This document shows positions 24,320-36,117 of a stretch of DNA of 64,000 nucleotides, one piece after another. Position 1 is the first letter of the stretch; every line of letters begins with the position of its first letter. A program made the position numbers and the translations under genes. The notes below the pieces were generated by a model, which worked only from the letters and a program-made list of their open reading frames with translations, had not been told where the DNA came from and ran no database searches. This stretch comes from Anaeramoeba flamelloides (lineage: Eukaryota > Metamonada > Anaeramoebidae). The DNA lies in the NCBI GenBank assembly GCA_027625915.1, contig JANTQA010000070.1, positions 13,707,001 to 13,771,000 of the forward strand. Direction: 5' to 3'.

Positions 24320-24849
24320 AACCCCAATTCAAAATTTTTAACACACCAAAATTCGATTTGTGAAAAAAAACTTATTTAATCAATTCAAGTAAGAAATACT
24401 AAATTAGAACCATTCGTTAATTGAAATGTTAACAATTGTTTATAAAATATAATACTAATAAAACAAAAAATAAATAATTATCAATAAAAATAAATTTTGG
24501 GTGTGTTAAAATTTTTGGAGAGAGCAAAACAAAAAAATACATTGGTAAATTTGTTGAAATTCTATTAGGAATATTGATCGATCAAATGGTTAGATACTAC
24601 CAATTAATTTTATTTGAGTTCTTCTATTTGGAACAACTCAACTCCAACATAATATCAACTGTTGAAAAAAATTTTGCTATAACGAAACAAGTTACGTAAT
24701 TCAAAAAATGAAATAAAATCAAAAACTAAAAGATGAAAAAATGTTTTTCATATTTTACAAAAATCCAAATTATTTCCAATTTGAATGAAATTGTCTTAAT
24801 GTGATTGTTTGGACAGTTTTAACTGTGTTGAAAATTTTGAATTTTGGTT
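24320..24849 (+). mobile_element. 530-bp Tc1/mariner deletion derivative (family D)
   Basis: The ends AACCCCAATTCAAAATTTTT and the complement of AACCAAAATTCAAAATTTTC are flanked by TA (24318-24319 and 24850-24851). The interior at about 24540-24640 encodes, on the plus strand, a degraded GKFVEILLGILIDQMV stretch. This matches GEFVEISPTIVDLSND encoded in the copy at 33079-33606. All three 530-bp copies therefore keep the same piece of a transposase-like frame, probably its N-terminal DNA-binding half. Confidence 0.7.
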
Positions 24850-26516
24850 TATTTTGATTTTCAGTATATATTTTACTTAGTCTATCTGTTGATTATCAGG
24901 TCAGCTCTGAAGGTGGGCTAATTTTTAAATCTTCTATTATTTCTAAAAAGAATAGAAAAATTATAATCACTTTTTGAAAACAATGTACACAAAAATAAAT
25001 TTTTTTTTTTAACAAAATAGTATTTTGATCCCAAAAAAAATCAAATCATTTTATGTACACCAACTTGAAAAAAACCCAATTTACAGAGAAGTTTTGTCAT
25101 CATAAAAAAAACTCAAAAAATTATAACTAGGAATCACTTTACATGGTTTATTTTCATCTTCAATAATTTTATAAAAAAATATTTGTTTTCAAGGAAAAAA
25201 TGTCAAAAAATCACAAATTAATTATTTTTGTGGAATACTGTACAAAAAATAGATAAAGTTATCTTTTTTTGGTTGATGTATCTGATTTTCATTTTGGAAA
25301 TTTTTTACAGCTAGATTGAATCAATTATCGTCTCTTTTCCATTAATAAAAGAAAATTTTTTATTTCAATTTCTTTTCCATAATTTAAAATTTAAAAGAAA
25401 AAACATAAAAATTTAAATAAATTGATTTCAAAGTGGAATTGTTTATTGTAATTTTACTTAATCATAATATTAAATTTTGATGATAAATACAATTTATTTT
25501 TCAAGTTTAATTCTTTTAACAAATTATTACTTTATGAAGGAATTAGCACCACAATAAATTTTTCGATAATTAAATTATGTTATTATTGTAAATCAATGAA
25601 ATTAATGCCTCATATTTCAAATGACTCTAAAAATATCTATTCTAATTATTAATGAACAATAAATTATTACTTTTTTTACTAATGAAAATCAATTAAAAAT
25701 TTTCATTTTGGATAATTTTTTTTTAATTTCTTTACCAAATCTAAAAATTAAAAACTTAAAATAATAGTATTACAGAAGTCAATAATTCAACTTTAAAACT
25801 CCCAAAAGTAACTATTTTTTTAATTTTTGAATTTCAAAGATTAACTTAATAATCGTGGACAGAAAAAACCAAAGACTGATTAGTTTGGTTTCCTCTTTAT
25901 AAAGATAGTAGCAACATCAATATATTTTGAAGATTGGAGAAATAATTTGTCAAAAGAATCTATTGGTTATATTATTTAATTTGTTAAAAAAATTAACTTT
26001 TTTAGCAACTAATATACATTTCTGAACAAATTTAAGAAGGACACTTTATAACTTTGGAGTCTTAATAATAAGAATTCAAACTTTTAATTTGTGGCCAAAT
26101 GCAGATTTTTTTCTGAAATTGTTGGAGTTTTTTACTATTATCAGAGATCATTTTTAATTGATGAGATCCTTCCAATAGTACTACTTTACGAATCGATATT
26201 TTCAGAAAAGTTGAACTATTGTAAACCAATGGTTTCACATTCAATACCAGTATAATTTAATTTTATTCTTATACGTGAGTGAGGCTAATCCCTAACAAAC
26301 CGATTACAAATGTAAAGTCACAAAAAATGTACAATATTAAAATCTTGAACAATAAAATAATTTGCTTACTTGGGATAAACTGCCTTAGGGTGTTTCTTAA
26401 ATATTCTGTATAAAATTATTGATGGAATTAGTGTGGTTTTTTGTTAAAAATAACTTTTACTGTTTTTTCTCATTTTTTCTTATTTAATTTTTTTATCAAC
26501 AAGAAAACAAACCCAA
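24850..26516. other. gene-free stretch upstream of the ubiquitin-like gene
   Basis: A reversed fragment of repeat G is seen near 25780-25840 (AACTCCCAAAAGTAACTATTTTTT). Otherwise the sequence is unremarkable A/T-rich DNA. The frame at 26062-26244 on the minus strand has no supporting features. Confidence 0.4.
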
Positions 26517-26801
26517 ATGAAAATCTATATCATAACTGAACGCGCAAGAACAATCACCTTGGAAGTGGCTGATTCAACCGAAATCATGCACATAAAGCTT
26601 CAAATCATGATTAACGAAGGAACCCCAATTGAGCTTCAAAAAATTGTTTTTAATGAAGAAGAGCTCGAAGAAAATCGGACTCTCAAATCCTATAACATTG
26701 TTAATGAGTCAACACTCTATTTGTTTAGGTTGGAACGGCAAGTTGGTGAAGCAGATATGACTGACGAACGTAAAGTATTTGAGACTTTTGAAAATTTATA
26801 A
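26517..26801 (+). CDS. ubiquitin-like protein lacking most chain lysines and the Gly-Gly tail
   Basis: A single exon of 94 residues aligns without gaps to ubiquitin residues 1-76: MKIYIITERARTITLEV, EGTPIELQKIVFNEEELEEN and RTLKSYNIVNESTLYLF. Conserved fold positions include I3, T7, T12-L15, E34-G35-P37, Q41, F45, L50, R54-L56, Y59-N60-I61, S65-T66-L67 and L69. Of ubiquitin's seven lysines only K27 remains: K6 is Ile, K11 Arg, K29 Gln, K33 Asn, K48 Glu and K63 Asn. The I44 patch is altered (L8E, I44V, H68Y, V70F). Residues 75-76 are Gln-Val, followed by an acidic 18-residue tail. It therefore should not be conjugated or form canonical chains. A role as a stand-alone ubiquitin-fold adaptor is inferred. 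The ATG follows ACCCAA. G+C is above its surroundings. Confidence 0.85.
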   Translation: MKIYIITERARTITLEVADSTEIMHIKLQIMINEGTPIELQKIVFNEEELEENRTLKSYNIVNESTLYLFRLERQVGEADMTDERKVFETFENL

Positions 26802-28729
26802 AACTTAAAACAGCAACAACTATCGATCGAATTTTTTTTTTTTTATTCAATTTTTTTCTTTTATTTTATTATCGCAATCTATTTAATTACACATACTACC
26901 GTTTAACATTCATGTGCTAAACTCAAAAAATTGTCTTCATTTTAAAATCTTTTTTTTGATGAAATGAAATTGAAAAACACTTTATAAAAGAAAATCTTTT
27001 TGTCTTATTTATATTCCGAAAATTTCTTTTTTAATTTTTCTTTGAATTTTTTTTTTTTCTTTTCTTTCAAAAATTTTTTTTATCTTTTGATAGAATAGAA
27101 ATCAAAAAAAAAGTTCCAAATCCATTAATTCTTGAAAAATGCCTTTTGGTATTGCTCATCAAAAACAAAAAAAAAAAATATTCCTGATTCTTAAAATCAA
27201 TAATAAAGATTATTTGGCCTTCAGTAATGTCAAAGTGGATTCTTTTTCTTTTGTTGAGATTCTTAATATCAATACACAAAAAAGGAATCTGTTCAAAGTT
27301 GTTTATTACTGGTAATAATCTTACAAAATTGTAAATTTTTCATCCCTTTTTCTACATTTTATTATTCAACCACCAAAGGGAAATAATATTATTGAACGAA
27401 CTTTCATCTTTGAAAACTTTTCGCTTTATAAGGATGAAAAGGGGATAAAAAGTGCTTGGGTTTCGTTCTCCAATTATTGTTTACTGCAGAGGAAATCTTT
27501 GTACAAATTTACACTCCAACCTTTGTTAATTTTTTTCATGGTTTATCTTATAGGAGTAAATAAAAATTCTGAAGGTGTTTGTTTGAAGACAAAAGTAAAA
27601 ATAAGTTTGTGGTATATTTTTGCGATAACGATTTGACTGGTTTAGACTGTATTAATAATAATTATGTTTAAAAAATTTAATTATTTGGTGATAATTTTAT
27701 TTTTTTTTTTTTTGTAATTTTAGATTTTTAAGAACGCGAAAGCAAACTAATAGTACAAGGAACAAAACTTGTGGGGGTTTGGGCCTAATCATTAATACTA
27801 TTATTTTCCAATTAAAAAATAAAAATTTTTAGTTCACATCCCAAAATATTTTTCTAGTTTAGTAGTTGCAGAAAATCCAAATATCTTTACAACATCATTT
27901 AGAAATGATATTTTACGACAATAAATTAAACTTCCTTAGTTAACTCTAAGACAAAATTTTTACTCTGGTAATTTGATTGACATAGTAATAATTAATTTTC
28001 ATTTTAGATATTTGATTAAATAATATTCATTTATTAATCGGAAAATAACAGTAAAAAAAAATTTAAACATTTTTGATAAGTGTCTAATAACCAATTAAAA
28101 ACTAATTAAAACAGGAAGAGTGATCGATATATTATTGAGCTTCAAAAAATTAAATCAGGGAATTTTTAAAAAAAAGCGACAAAGGACAACATTCAATTTC
28201 CGATTTAAATCTTTGTGAAATTATAATTTTGAATACAGCTGTATTGGTTTCCAACTATTAGTCTTTGGTGCTTTTCGAGATCTCGAAGATTTTTATTTTT
28301 ATTTTTTTCATTTTTCAAATGAGTTATTTTTTATTGAAAATGTTACAAAATATTTAATTTTCCAAATGTAGAAGGGTATAAAATAACCACAAATTGTATT
28401 AAATTGATTTTGTAATTTTGAAATAACACAACTTGTTTCAAATTGAAGAAATTTAAGGTTTTGGAAATACTGTTATTTTTTAATTATTAAATGAAAATTT
28501 TTATTTTCAATTACCAAAATGTAGATTAATTTTTCCTGCTACAATCAAATTAGCAGAGTAAACAATTTTGTCTTTGAGTTCAATGAAGAATTTTAACTTT
28601 TGTACCGAAAAATTTTTATTGAATGTGAAGATCTTTCAGTTTTTTCAACGAATTATTTAGAAAAATAAGAGAACTTGATCTAAAAATTTAATCTTCTAAT
28701 TGGAAAATAAGAGTATAAAATAAGAAATA
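26802..28729. other. gene-free stretch, mostly featureless
   Basis: After the T-rich 3' flank of the ubiquitin-like gene, slightly richer patches at 27420-27520 and 27720-27790 give no convincing frame on either strand. A reversed piece of repeat K lies near 28200-28340 (GAGATCTCGAAGATTTTTAT). The minus-strand frame at 27067-27279 lacks recognisable features. Confidence 0.4.
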
Positions 28730-29156
28730 ACTGCGATGGAAAAAAAGTGAAACAGACAAAAAAAAGTTTAAAATGTGTTTTTCATTGGGAACTTTACTGA
28801 AAATAAAAAGTAAAATCAATAAAAAGAAGTTATCAATTAACTTCAAATAATAATTCATTATATTATTTTCAATCAAACAAACAAACACAATTTAAATCTA
28901 CTTTCAGATTGAAATTACAGGTGAGGTTTTGGAGATCTCATTAATATAGTCAATTTTTTCAAAAAATTTTTAATAATTAAACAAAGAAAAATCCCCAAAC
29001 CAAAAGATAGTATTAAAAAAACAGTTATTGCGTTGAATCGTTCATTTTGTCTTTATTTCTCTTTTTATTCTTTTAATAATTGATCTTAGTTTGACTTTTT
29101 CAGGTTCTATTAAGGTTAACTATTAAAAACAATTTTTCACTTTTTTTCCACAAAGG
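28730..29156 (+). mobile_element. family A MITE, 427-bp copy
   Basis: The inverted ends contain GGAAAAAAAGTGAAA and are flanked by TA (28728-28729 and 29157-29158). The interior matches the copy at 22904 block for block, with a small insertion near the left end. It lies 147 bp beyond the stop codon of RRP41. Confidence 0.85.
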
Positions 29157-29303
29157 TAATTAATTAGTGTTTTTTAAGCTTTTAAATCTATTAAATATTG
29201 AAAAAGTTTTTTAGAAACAAAAACAAAAATAAATCAAAATTATGTTAAAATAATAAAAGTAAATTAAATTGGAATTTATTTTTCAGAAAAAAAAAAAAAA
29301 AAC

Positions 29304-32300
29304 TTAAAGAATGCCTCTTGAATTCACTTGATTTATAGTATGTTCTTTAATTGCTGATTTCATCAAATCAGCAATCCTTTTGCAACCATTTTGTCCTAAT
29401 TTTAATATTGTTTCAAAATTTTTCATTTTAATTCTAGCAGAATACACCCTTAATAATGTTATTTTGTTATATTCTGGCAAAAGTGTAACTGTTACAATGG
29501 CACCACCAGAATCCTCTTCTAAATGATTCAAATCTAGGAGATTCTCTTCATCAATAAAACTACAGCTGCATGAGCAAAGATAATCTGTCATCGGAACACC
29601 GGCATCAATTAAAGCTAAAGTTGACGCATTAATACAAGCGGGGATAATTCCTAATGAAAAGAGAAATAAAGGTAATCAAATAAAATTTGTTTTTAGATAA
29701 ATTAAATATCTGATGATTTTTAAAAAATAAAATGTCTCATAACCTCATTTTCAAAAGACGAAAAATCAGATAAGCTTAAAAACCCTACCACTAAACTTTC
29801 TTATTTAAACTTTCAACATTTTACCCTAATAAAAAAAGTTTTTTATAACAGGTTATAAACGTGTTTAAAAGGTGTTATAAATGTTTAAAATATTTTATAA
29901 AATTTTATAATAACAACTTTTATAACATAAATGTTTGTTATAAAATGCGTTATAATATTTGTAACATGTTATAATCCTGCTATATATATATATATTTTTA
30001 TCTCAAACTTTTTATTCGTAAAAATTTAACTATATAATTCCAGACAACTACTGATAAGAAAGCGATTATTTCACAAAAAAGTTTAGAATAGTATTGTAGT
30101 CACTATGGAAAGATTTTGGGAAATCCTTTAGTTATTAGGCAAATTCGGAAAATTTTCTGATCTTCTTTTTTTGAATTCTATTTGGGTAAAACAAGATACA
30201 TTTTACTCATAAATTCAACTTTAAAAATGTTATTTAAAGTTATTTTAGAAGTGTTTAACCAAATTATTTTGCGAATTTTTAATCTCATAAATAGATAAGG
30301 TTTGCCGCGCTCAAGAATTTACGACATTGGAAAATTAATTTGGTTCAAGTCACTCAATTATTTGATCAATAGACGACAAAGAAAAAAGTCCATCAATTTT
30401 CTCGTAAAGGTTAGAAATTGAATTAATTCCCTTTCTTTGTTTAAAAACTAATGTCTAAAATCAAACAACGTTTTTCGTTTTTATTCCAAAGAAATCAATC
30501 TCATTTTTTAAAAAATTAAAAATTTTTGGTCTCTTTTTTCTTCGAAAAAACGAGAGAAAAGATACCATTTATAAAAGATTTTCAAGGAGAAAAAAACATT
30601 TACAAATTTTTGAAATTAGAAAAAAAAAAAAACATTTTATTTTTCGATGTCAAGTTAAGAAATTTTGAGAGAAATGCTGAAAATCAGTCACTGTTAAGAA
30701 CACTATTTATATGAATGCAGATTTTGTAGTTTGATTGTTTTAGAGGATTGGCTGACAAACGGAAAATTAAAGCGGAGATAGAAACTCATTGAAAAGTTGG
30801 ACGATCTGGTTTGTTTCTGTATGAATTTAAACCAAGTTTTATCACCGATGTAGAAAATGTAAAATTTAACTTCATTGTTTACAATAACTTCATTGGGAGA
30901 AAAAGATCCTTTGAAGAGTAAGTTCTTCAAAGTACCAGTGCAAAATAACAAATTGCTCAAATTGGTTAAATTTATTTGTTTGTGTTTTTTGTTTTGTAGA
31001 GTTAGATCCCGAGTGAAAAAATAAATAGCACCTCATATTGTTTCATTTGTTCAACAATCACCAGTTATATTTCCTCGTTTTGATTCTCCTTCCAGACTCA
31101 AAATATGAGATTGTTCTAGTACTAAGATTATATTAATCGTCGTTCTTCGAACTCCTCAACATAATCTTATATCACTTCGAACAATATCATATTTCTTGTT
31201 CTTCCAGGCCAAACTCGTAACATAACAAGGTAGATTGTTTCCAAATCAAATCAATAAGGAACATAAAAAGAATATTTTTTTCAAAAATTTTTGAAAAAAT
31301 CATCATATAAAAGGAAATTTTGTTATAAAAATGTTATAAAGATGTTTTAAAAACAGTTTTTTTATTAGGGTTACTGGATAACTTTTAAAACTATTGATGT
31401 TCACTTTTTGTAAATTGCTGTGGAAATTAAAAAAAAAAACTTTTAATAAGTATCTCCAAAAAAAAAAAAAAAAAAAAAATAGGAAATATTCTGTTATAAA
31501 CTATTTTCCATCCAAAGTTGCCATATTATAATTAAATGAATCATATGTGTTTTAGGGATTTGAATCGATATTATAAGAAAAAATTTATTTTGAAATTTCA
31601 AAATTGAAATCATTATTTCTTATTTTTCTTTTTTTCATTTTTTGAGACCTAATTGTTTTATAAAAAAAATTTTTTTTTTGCAAGATCGATAGCCACTAAG
31701 TAAAAACGTGTTATTTTAATGTTATTAAAACAGTTAAACTCTTTTTCAAACAAAAGGGCACACATCTCAAATCATCAATACTATTGAATTTGATGGTTAA
31801 TAAGATAATTACTTATTGGTGATTTTCATTTTAATTTTTCATTTTTTCATTTTTTGTTTTTTTATTCTTGATAATAATTCAATTTGTTTCTTAGTATTGT
31901 ATTACCATAAATAAAAGATATTAAAAATTTCTGATCTCGATTTTATCTGATATTTTTTAGGGTGAAAATTATTGTTTATTATTTTCTTTTTGATCGAAAA
32001 AATCATCGTTTTCCTAACTTGTTTAATCTCAACAAATTTTCAAATAGAAATGAAAAACATATAACTGAATTTGATTGTTTAAAAAATCATTTGTACCCTT
32101 TCCATATTTCCAGTTTTTGATTGAAATTGGTCGTACATTATTTTGTCCAAAAAAAGTACAAATTATTTTTTCATTTTTTGGAAATTATTTCAACATACAT
32201 ATTTGGAGATAAATACCTTAGTCATTGATTCAATCGGTATTAATATTAAACTTAATTTGGTATTGTCAATTTATGAATACCTTCACTAACTAAGATTATA

Positions 32301-35300
32301 TTTTATGAAATGTAAAAAAAAAAATTCCCACTTTTTTGGAAATACCTTATATCAATTCCTTTGGGGATGAAATCCTTAATCTCGATATTTAATACTATTT
32401 TTTAAAAAATAAATTTTTCAGGTGTATTAAAAGATATGATTAATAAATGGAAAATTTAAAAATTAGGTCATTTTCACAATTGCTTTATCTTCATAAGAAA
32501 AAGAATCGATTTTTTTCAAATAGTCACAAAATAATTCAGATTAATATTAAGGGTTGTTAATGGAAGTAGTAATTACCGAGATATGAATCGCCCTAAAAAT
32601 GTACTTTTTACTCATTGCGTCCACTCTTTACAATTAAAAAATAAACTATTTGATTTTTTTAGGCATTCTACTTCAAGTGTCTTGATGATGTTGAAATTAA
32701 AAAAATTAAAGTTAAATGTTATGCTTCTTAAAAGGTTTTAATATACATTTTAATTCTTATTAACTTGAAAAAAATCTGGCGATTTTGATCATTTTTACTA
32801 AGGTTTATCAATTAAATTTTTAATATTTCAAAAAAAAAAATGTATCACTTTTTTGACATGCCACATTTTTTTTTCAAAAGAGTAAGGTATTGTATCCCAA
32901 CCGCTACAGAGAATTAAATATGAATAGTGCTTAAGATTGATCTAGTCTGCTATTCTGAATGAAATTTTTTGTATTTTTTTTTTCATTCCAAAGCGATAAG
33001 GGTCCCATGCCAAGTTGTGATCAAAGCTGATCTCAGAATCGATAAATTCTTATTGTTTTTTTATTTTTTGACGATATAAACTAAATTCCAAAAATTTGGA
33101 AACAGTTGAAACAGTTGAAAGCATAACAATACCACAATTTATTCAATTTGGAAATAATTTTTGATTTTACAAACTATTTCATTTTTTGTCTTTTTTGTTT
33201 TGTTTTCATTTCCTTTTTTCGAGTTACGTAATCTATTTCGTTAGATCTGGAAATTTTAATCGATGGTTGATAGAAAGTGAGTGTTGAGTTTGTTAATTGA
33301 AAAATCCAGATACAATTGGTTGATGATATCTTATCATTTGATAGATCAACAATTGTTGGAGAAATTTCAACAAATTCACCCATACATTTTTTGTTCCGCT
33401 CGTTACATTATTTTGGACATCACCAGATTTTTATTATTGAGTTTTATATTTTTTTCTTTTATTAGGATTAAAATGATTACTTATTAAAACATTAATACCC
33501 GGTTACTTAAATGTGTTTTTATATTACGTTTGGAAAAATATAATAAATTGAATTTTATTTTGCCTATTTTTGATTTCGGGTGTGTCCAAATTTTTGGAAT
33601 GGGGTTTATTTTGATTATTTGCATTTTGGTTTTTTTAAAGAGTATCAATTTATTAAGGTTTACAACCCCTGAAACTGGAAAAAGGATTATCTCGTGTAGG
33701 TTGTGGCGACGTGTTATTTTGGTTCTTGGCTGATCGATCTTCAACTTGGTATGGTTTTTAATAGTGGTTCAAAATTTGCTATTTTTGACAATTTATTTTT
33801 TTTACAGAAATCTAAATTAAAGTGTATAAGGCAAAATTATGAGACTGTAAGACTAATAGGTTGGAAGGTATTTAAGATTGAATTTTGATTTTTTTTGTTG
33901 TCAATTGAAAATTTTTATTTTTGTTTGGTTTTATTTGGAGCTTTTTAAAAAATTTCATTTTTTTTTTTTAGGTAATTGAGTAAAATGGAAATGAAATTTC
34001 CAATTGACAACCGAAAAATAAAAATTCATAATTAAATTACGTTCTTCCTCTCTATTAATCTTATAATCTTCAATTTGGATTTTGGAAACAAAAAAAAGGC
34101 ATTTTTTAACCACTACTACAAATGTGCAAAAATTGATGTCTTAATATTAAAAGTTTTTTTTACTAAATTTGAAATTTTTCCAAAAACTACAAAACTTTTT
34201 TGATTTGCCTTGAAGGTATAGGATTCTTTTCAGCGGATTTAAGGGTTCTATAGCAAAAAAAAGCAATTTAATAAACAAATAAAAATGTTTGGGGAAGAAA
34301 CAGAAATTCAAAAATCGAAAATAATTTTCAGAAATCAAAAAACAAAAGCAGCCCCAAACATTTTTATTCATTTATTAAATTGAATTTTTTGCTATTAGAA
34401 ACGTCAGGTTTTTTGACAAGACACCTGTGCCTTGGGGGCGCATAGGAAAAGTTTTATTGTTTGGAAAAATTTCAAATTTCGTAAAAAAACTCAAAATATT
34501 AAGTCATCACTTTTTGCTCATGTGTAGTATGTGAAATTTAAATTGGATAAAATTTCGGAAGATTATCTTTTTTTTAGAATTTTGAAATATTGCTTTCATT
34601 GAGGATTCTTAGTTCACCCAAAGTATATCAGTCAATTTATCATGAAAAAGGTATTGAAAAAAAAATAGAGATCTCACAAATTTCAATCTATTTCTTTGAA
34701 ATTTAATTGGCAAAGTAAAAGAAAAAGAAAAAAAAAAGTGAAAATTTTTCTCATTTATTCTTCAAATACTGGTATTAAAATTCAAACCAAGTTGAAGATC
34801 GATCAGTCAAAGTACCAGAATAAAACAAATTACCACACCGTACTGGAGATAATCTTTTTTCCAGTTTCAGGGATTGTAAACCTTAAAGTTGACAATTAAC
34901 CAAATGAAAAAAAAAAACAAAATCGTTATCAGAATTTATCGATTCTGAGATCAGCTTTGATCACAACTTGGTATGGGACCCTTATCGCTTTGGAATGAAA
35001 AAAAAAAATACAAAAAATTTCATTCAGAATAGCAGACTAGATCAGACTAAAGACTAGACCAAATCTAAGACCACAATTTTAATTCGAAGAAAGTTTAATT
35101 TCAAGCACGTATAAATATTATTTTCAAAAATCACGTAAGCAACAAAATTTGATAAAAAATCAATTGGTATTTTTGTTTTTTTTTTAATTGCAGAGATCTT
35201 GTTTAAACTTGAATTAAATTCAAAACAATCAAATGGTTCATTAAAATGAATAAACATTTCTCAGGAAAAAGGAAAAAACAAAAAAAGGTTTTTCGATAAA

Positions 35301-35308
35301 AAGGTTGA

Positions 35309-35340
<32 letters not shown>

Positions 35341-35745
35341 AAAAACTAAAAACAACAAACCTCCATCAGCTTGTAGCACTTGGATAAAAATATCAATTTG
35401 AGAGGAAGGAAACAATTCAAGTTGTATGACTGTTTCAAAAGATTTTCTGATCGAGTTTGCTATTTCTTGTGAAATTTTATTTCTTTTGGAAGTTTTTTTT
35501 CTTCGAGTCATGCTGAATGTTGCAACAGAATATTCGACATTGATAATTGCCTTGTCGTGTAATTTTTTTCTTCTTTGGGTAATCTCTCTTGGGCCATAAA
35601 CCGCAACAAGAACCCTTGTAAAACCTTGTTCAAACAATGCAGATCCATCAGCTCTTTTTAATACCCCTAATTTACATTGTATTTTTCGGAGTTCATTTAC
35701 CCTTCTTCCATCAATTCTTAATCCTTCTTGGTTAACATATTCCAT
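29304..35745 (-). CDS. RRP41: exosome complex component RRP41, 2 exons with a 5.7-kb intron
   Basis: Exon 1 is 35745-35361 and exon 2 is 29650-29304. The product is 243 residues (human EXOSC4/RRP41 is 245). Exon 1 reads EGLRIDGRRVNELRKIQCKL, ADGSALFEQGFTRVLVAVYG and SQIDIFIQVLQADGG. Exon 2 continues the same conserved block as ACINASTLALIDAGVPMTDY, then CSCSCSFID, LNHLEED and an amphipathic C-terminal helix. The join is phase 1: donor GGAG|GTTTGT, acceptor TTTCATTAG|GA. The residues on either side of the join sit in one uninterrupted family motif, so the exons belong together despite 5710 bp between them. RRP41 is an RNase PH-fold subunit of the nine-subunit exosome ring; in most eukaryotes it binds RNA but is not catalytic. 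The intron is packed with nested mobile elements, listed separately. Confidence 0.95.
29822..31373. mobile_element. 1.55-kb inverted-end element in the RRP41 intron, class unknown
   Basis: The ends read ACCCTAATAAAAAAAGTTTT at the left and the complement of ACCCTAATAAAAAAACTGTT at the right. Both subterminal zones carry repeated GTTATAAA words (29843-29960 and 31310-31345). The interior has unusually G+C-rich, coding-like patches at 30290-30400 and 30700-31250. On the minus strand one 85-residue frame (30960-30703) survives. No motif was recognised, so it may be a decayed transposase or a captured gene piece. No clear target duplication. Confidence 0.5.
31740..32160. repeat. dispersed repeats I and H in the RRP41 intron
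   Basis: About 31740-31860 matches 47345-47470 in inverted orientation, with blocks ATCATCAATACTATTGAATT and GTTAATAAGATAATTACTTA preserved. About 31975-32160 matches 11750-11940 in inverted orientation. Whether the two pieces belong to one element is not clear. Confidence 0.55.
33079..33606 (-). mobile_element. 528-bp Tc1/mariner deletion derivative (family D), nested
   Basis: The ends AACTAAATTCCAAAAATTTG and the complement of AACCCCATTCCAAAAATTTG are flanked by TA (33077-33078 and 33607-33608). On the minus strand a 69-residue frame (33383-33174) reads MGEFVEISPTIVDLSNDK, then LTNSTLTFYQ and RKKEMKTKQKRQKMK. Its spacing resembles the helix-turn-helix start and basic linker of Tc1/mariner transposases; this is inferred. 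The copy at 49390-49934 is co-linear. Confidence 0.75.
33657..34882. mobile_element. 1226-bp TTAA-flanked element (family F), nested
   Basis: TTAA flanks both ends (33653-33656 and 34883-34886). Inverted arms of about 130 bp start GGTTTACAACCCCTGAAACTG and include AGATCGATC and ACCAAGTTGAAG / CTTCAACTTGGT. A G+C-rich patch (ACCTGTGCCTTGGGGGCGC) sits at 34421-34442. A TTAA duplication is typical of the piggyBac superfamily, but no transposase is visible, so only a piggyBac-like non-autonomous status is suggested. A 552-bp relative lies at 37864-38415. Confidence 0.7.
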
Positions 35746-36117
35746 TTTGAATAATGAGAAAAGTACAAAAAATGAGTTTACTTGTATTTTGTCTCAGCTA
35801 AAGACACTATTGAACGATCTGAAAAAACTAACCCCCTTTCTTTCTTTTCAAGATAAACTCTGGTGTTAAAATGCTATTTTTTTTAGAGCTTATATCATTT
35901 AAGGTATTAATGTGATCAGCTTTATTGTTTTGCTTTTTTTAAAGTGTATTTTTCATTCATGATTCTCGAAAAAGAATTTTTTGGTGCAAAATGTTTCTGT
36001 TACAAAGGGGTATGTTAACAGATAACAGAAATATACACTTTTAAACTTTGATAATAAAACTTTTAAATATTTTGATAGATTTGATTTTTTTTTTGAGGAT
36101 TCTACTATTTTGTATTA
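35746..36117. other. 5' flank of RRP41
   Basis: The region upstream of the RRP41 start (minus strand) contains no further exon. It ends at the family A MITE at 36118. No promoter element can be named with confidence. Confidence 0.4.

Larger units (their letters stand above)
32939..35044. mobile_element. 2.1-kb composite with near-identical 112-bp inverted arms, holding two nested elements
   Basis: The arms are 32939-33050 and 34932-35044. Read inward, both begin GATCTAGTCTGCTATTCTGA and end near CAGAATCGATAAATTC. I see one substitution (CATGCC/CATACC) and one length difference in a T-run. Between the arms lie a family D copy (33079-33606) and a family F TTAA element (33657-34882). The arms are far more alike than most repeat copies here. 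The whole structure is within the RRP41 intron, where the transcript could fold it into a long double strand. Confidence 0.7.

Noticed and set aside
33530-33888. Overlapping plus and minus frames in the RRP41 intron
   Set aside because: They cross the junction of two nested elements and read through terminal repeats.
35203-35360. Continuation of the RRP41 exon 1 frame
   Set aside because: It reads Phe/Tyr-rich intron sequence past a good donor; the family motif resumes only at 29650.
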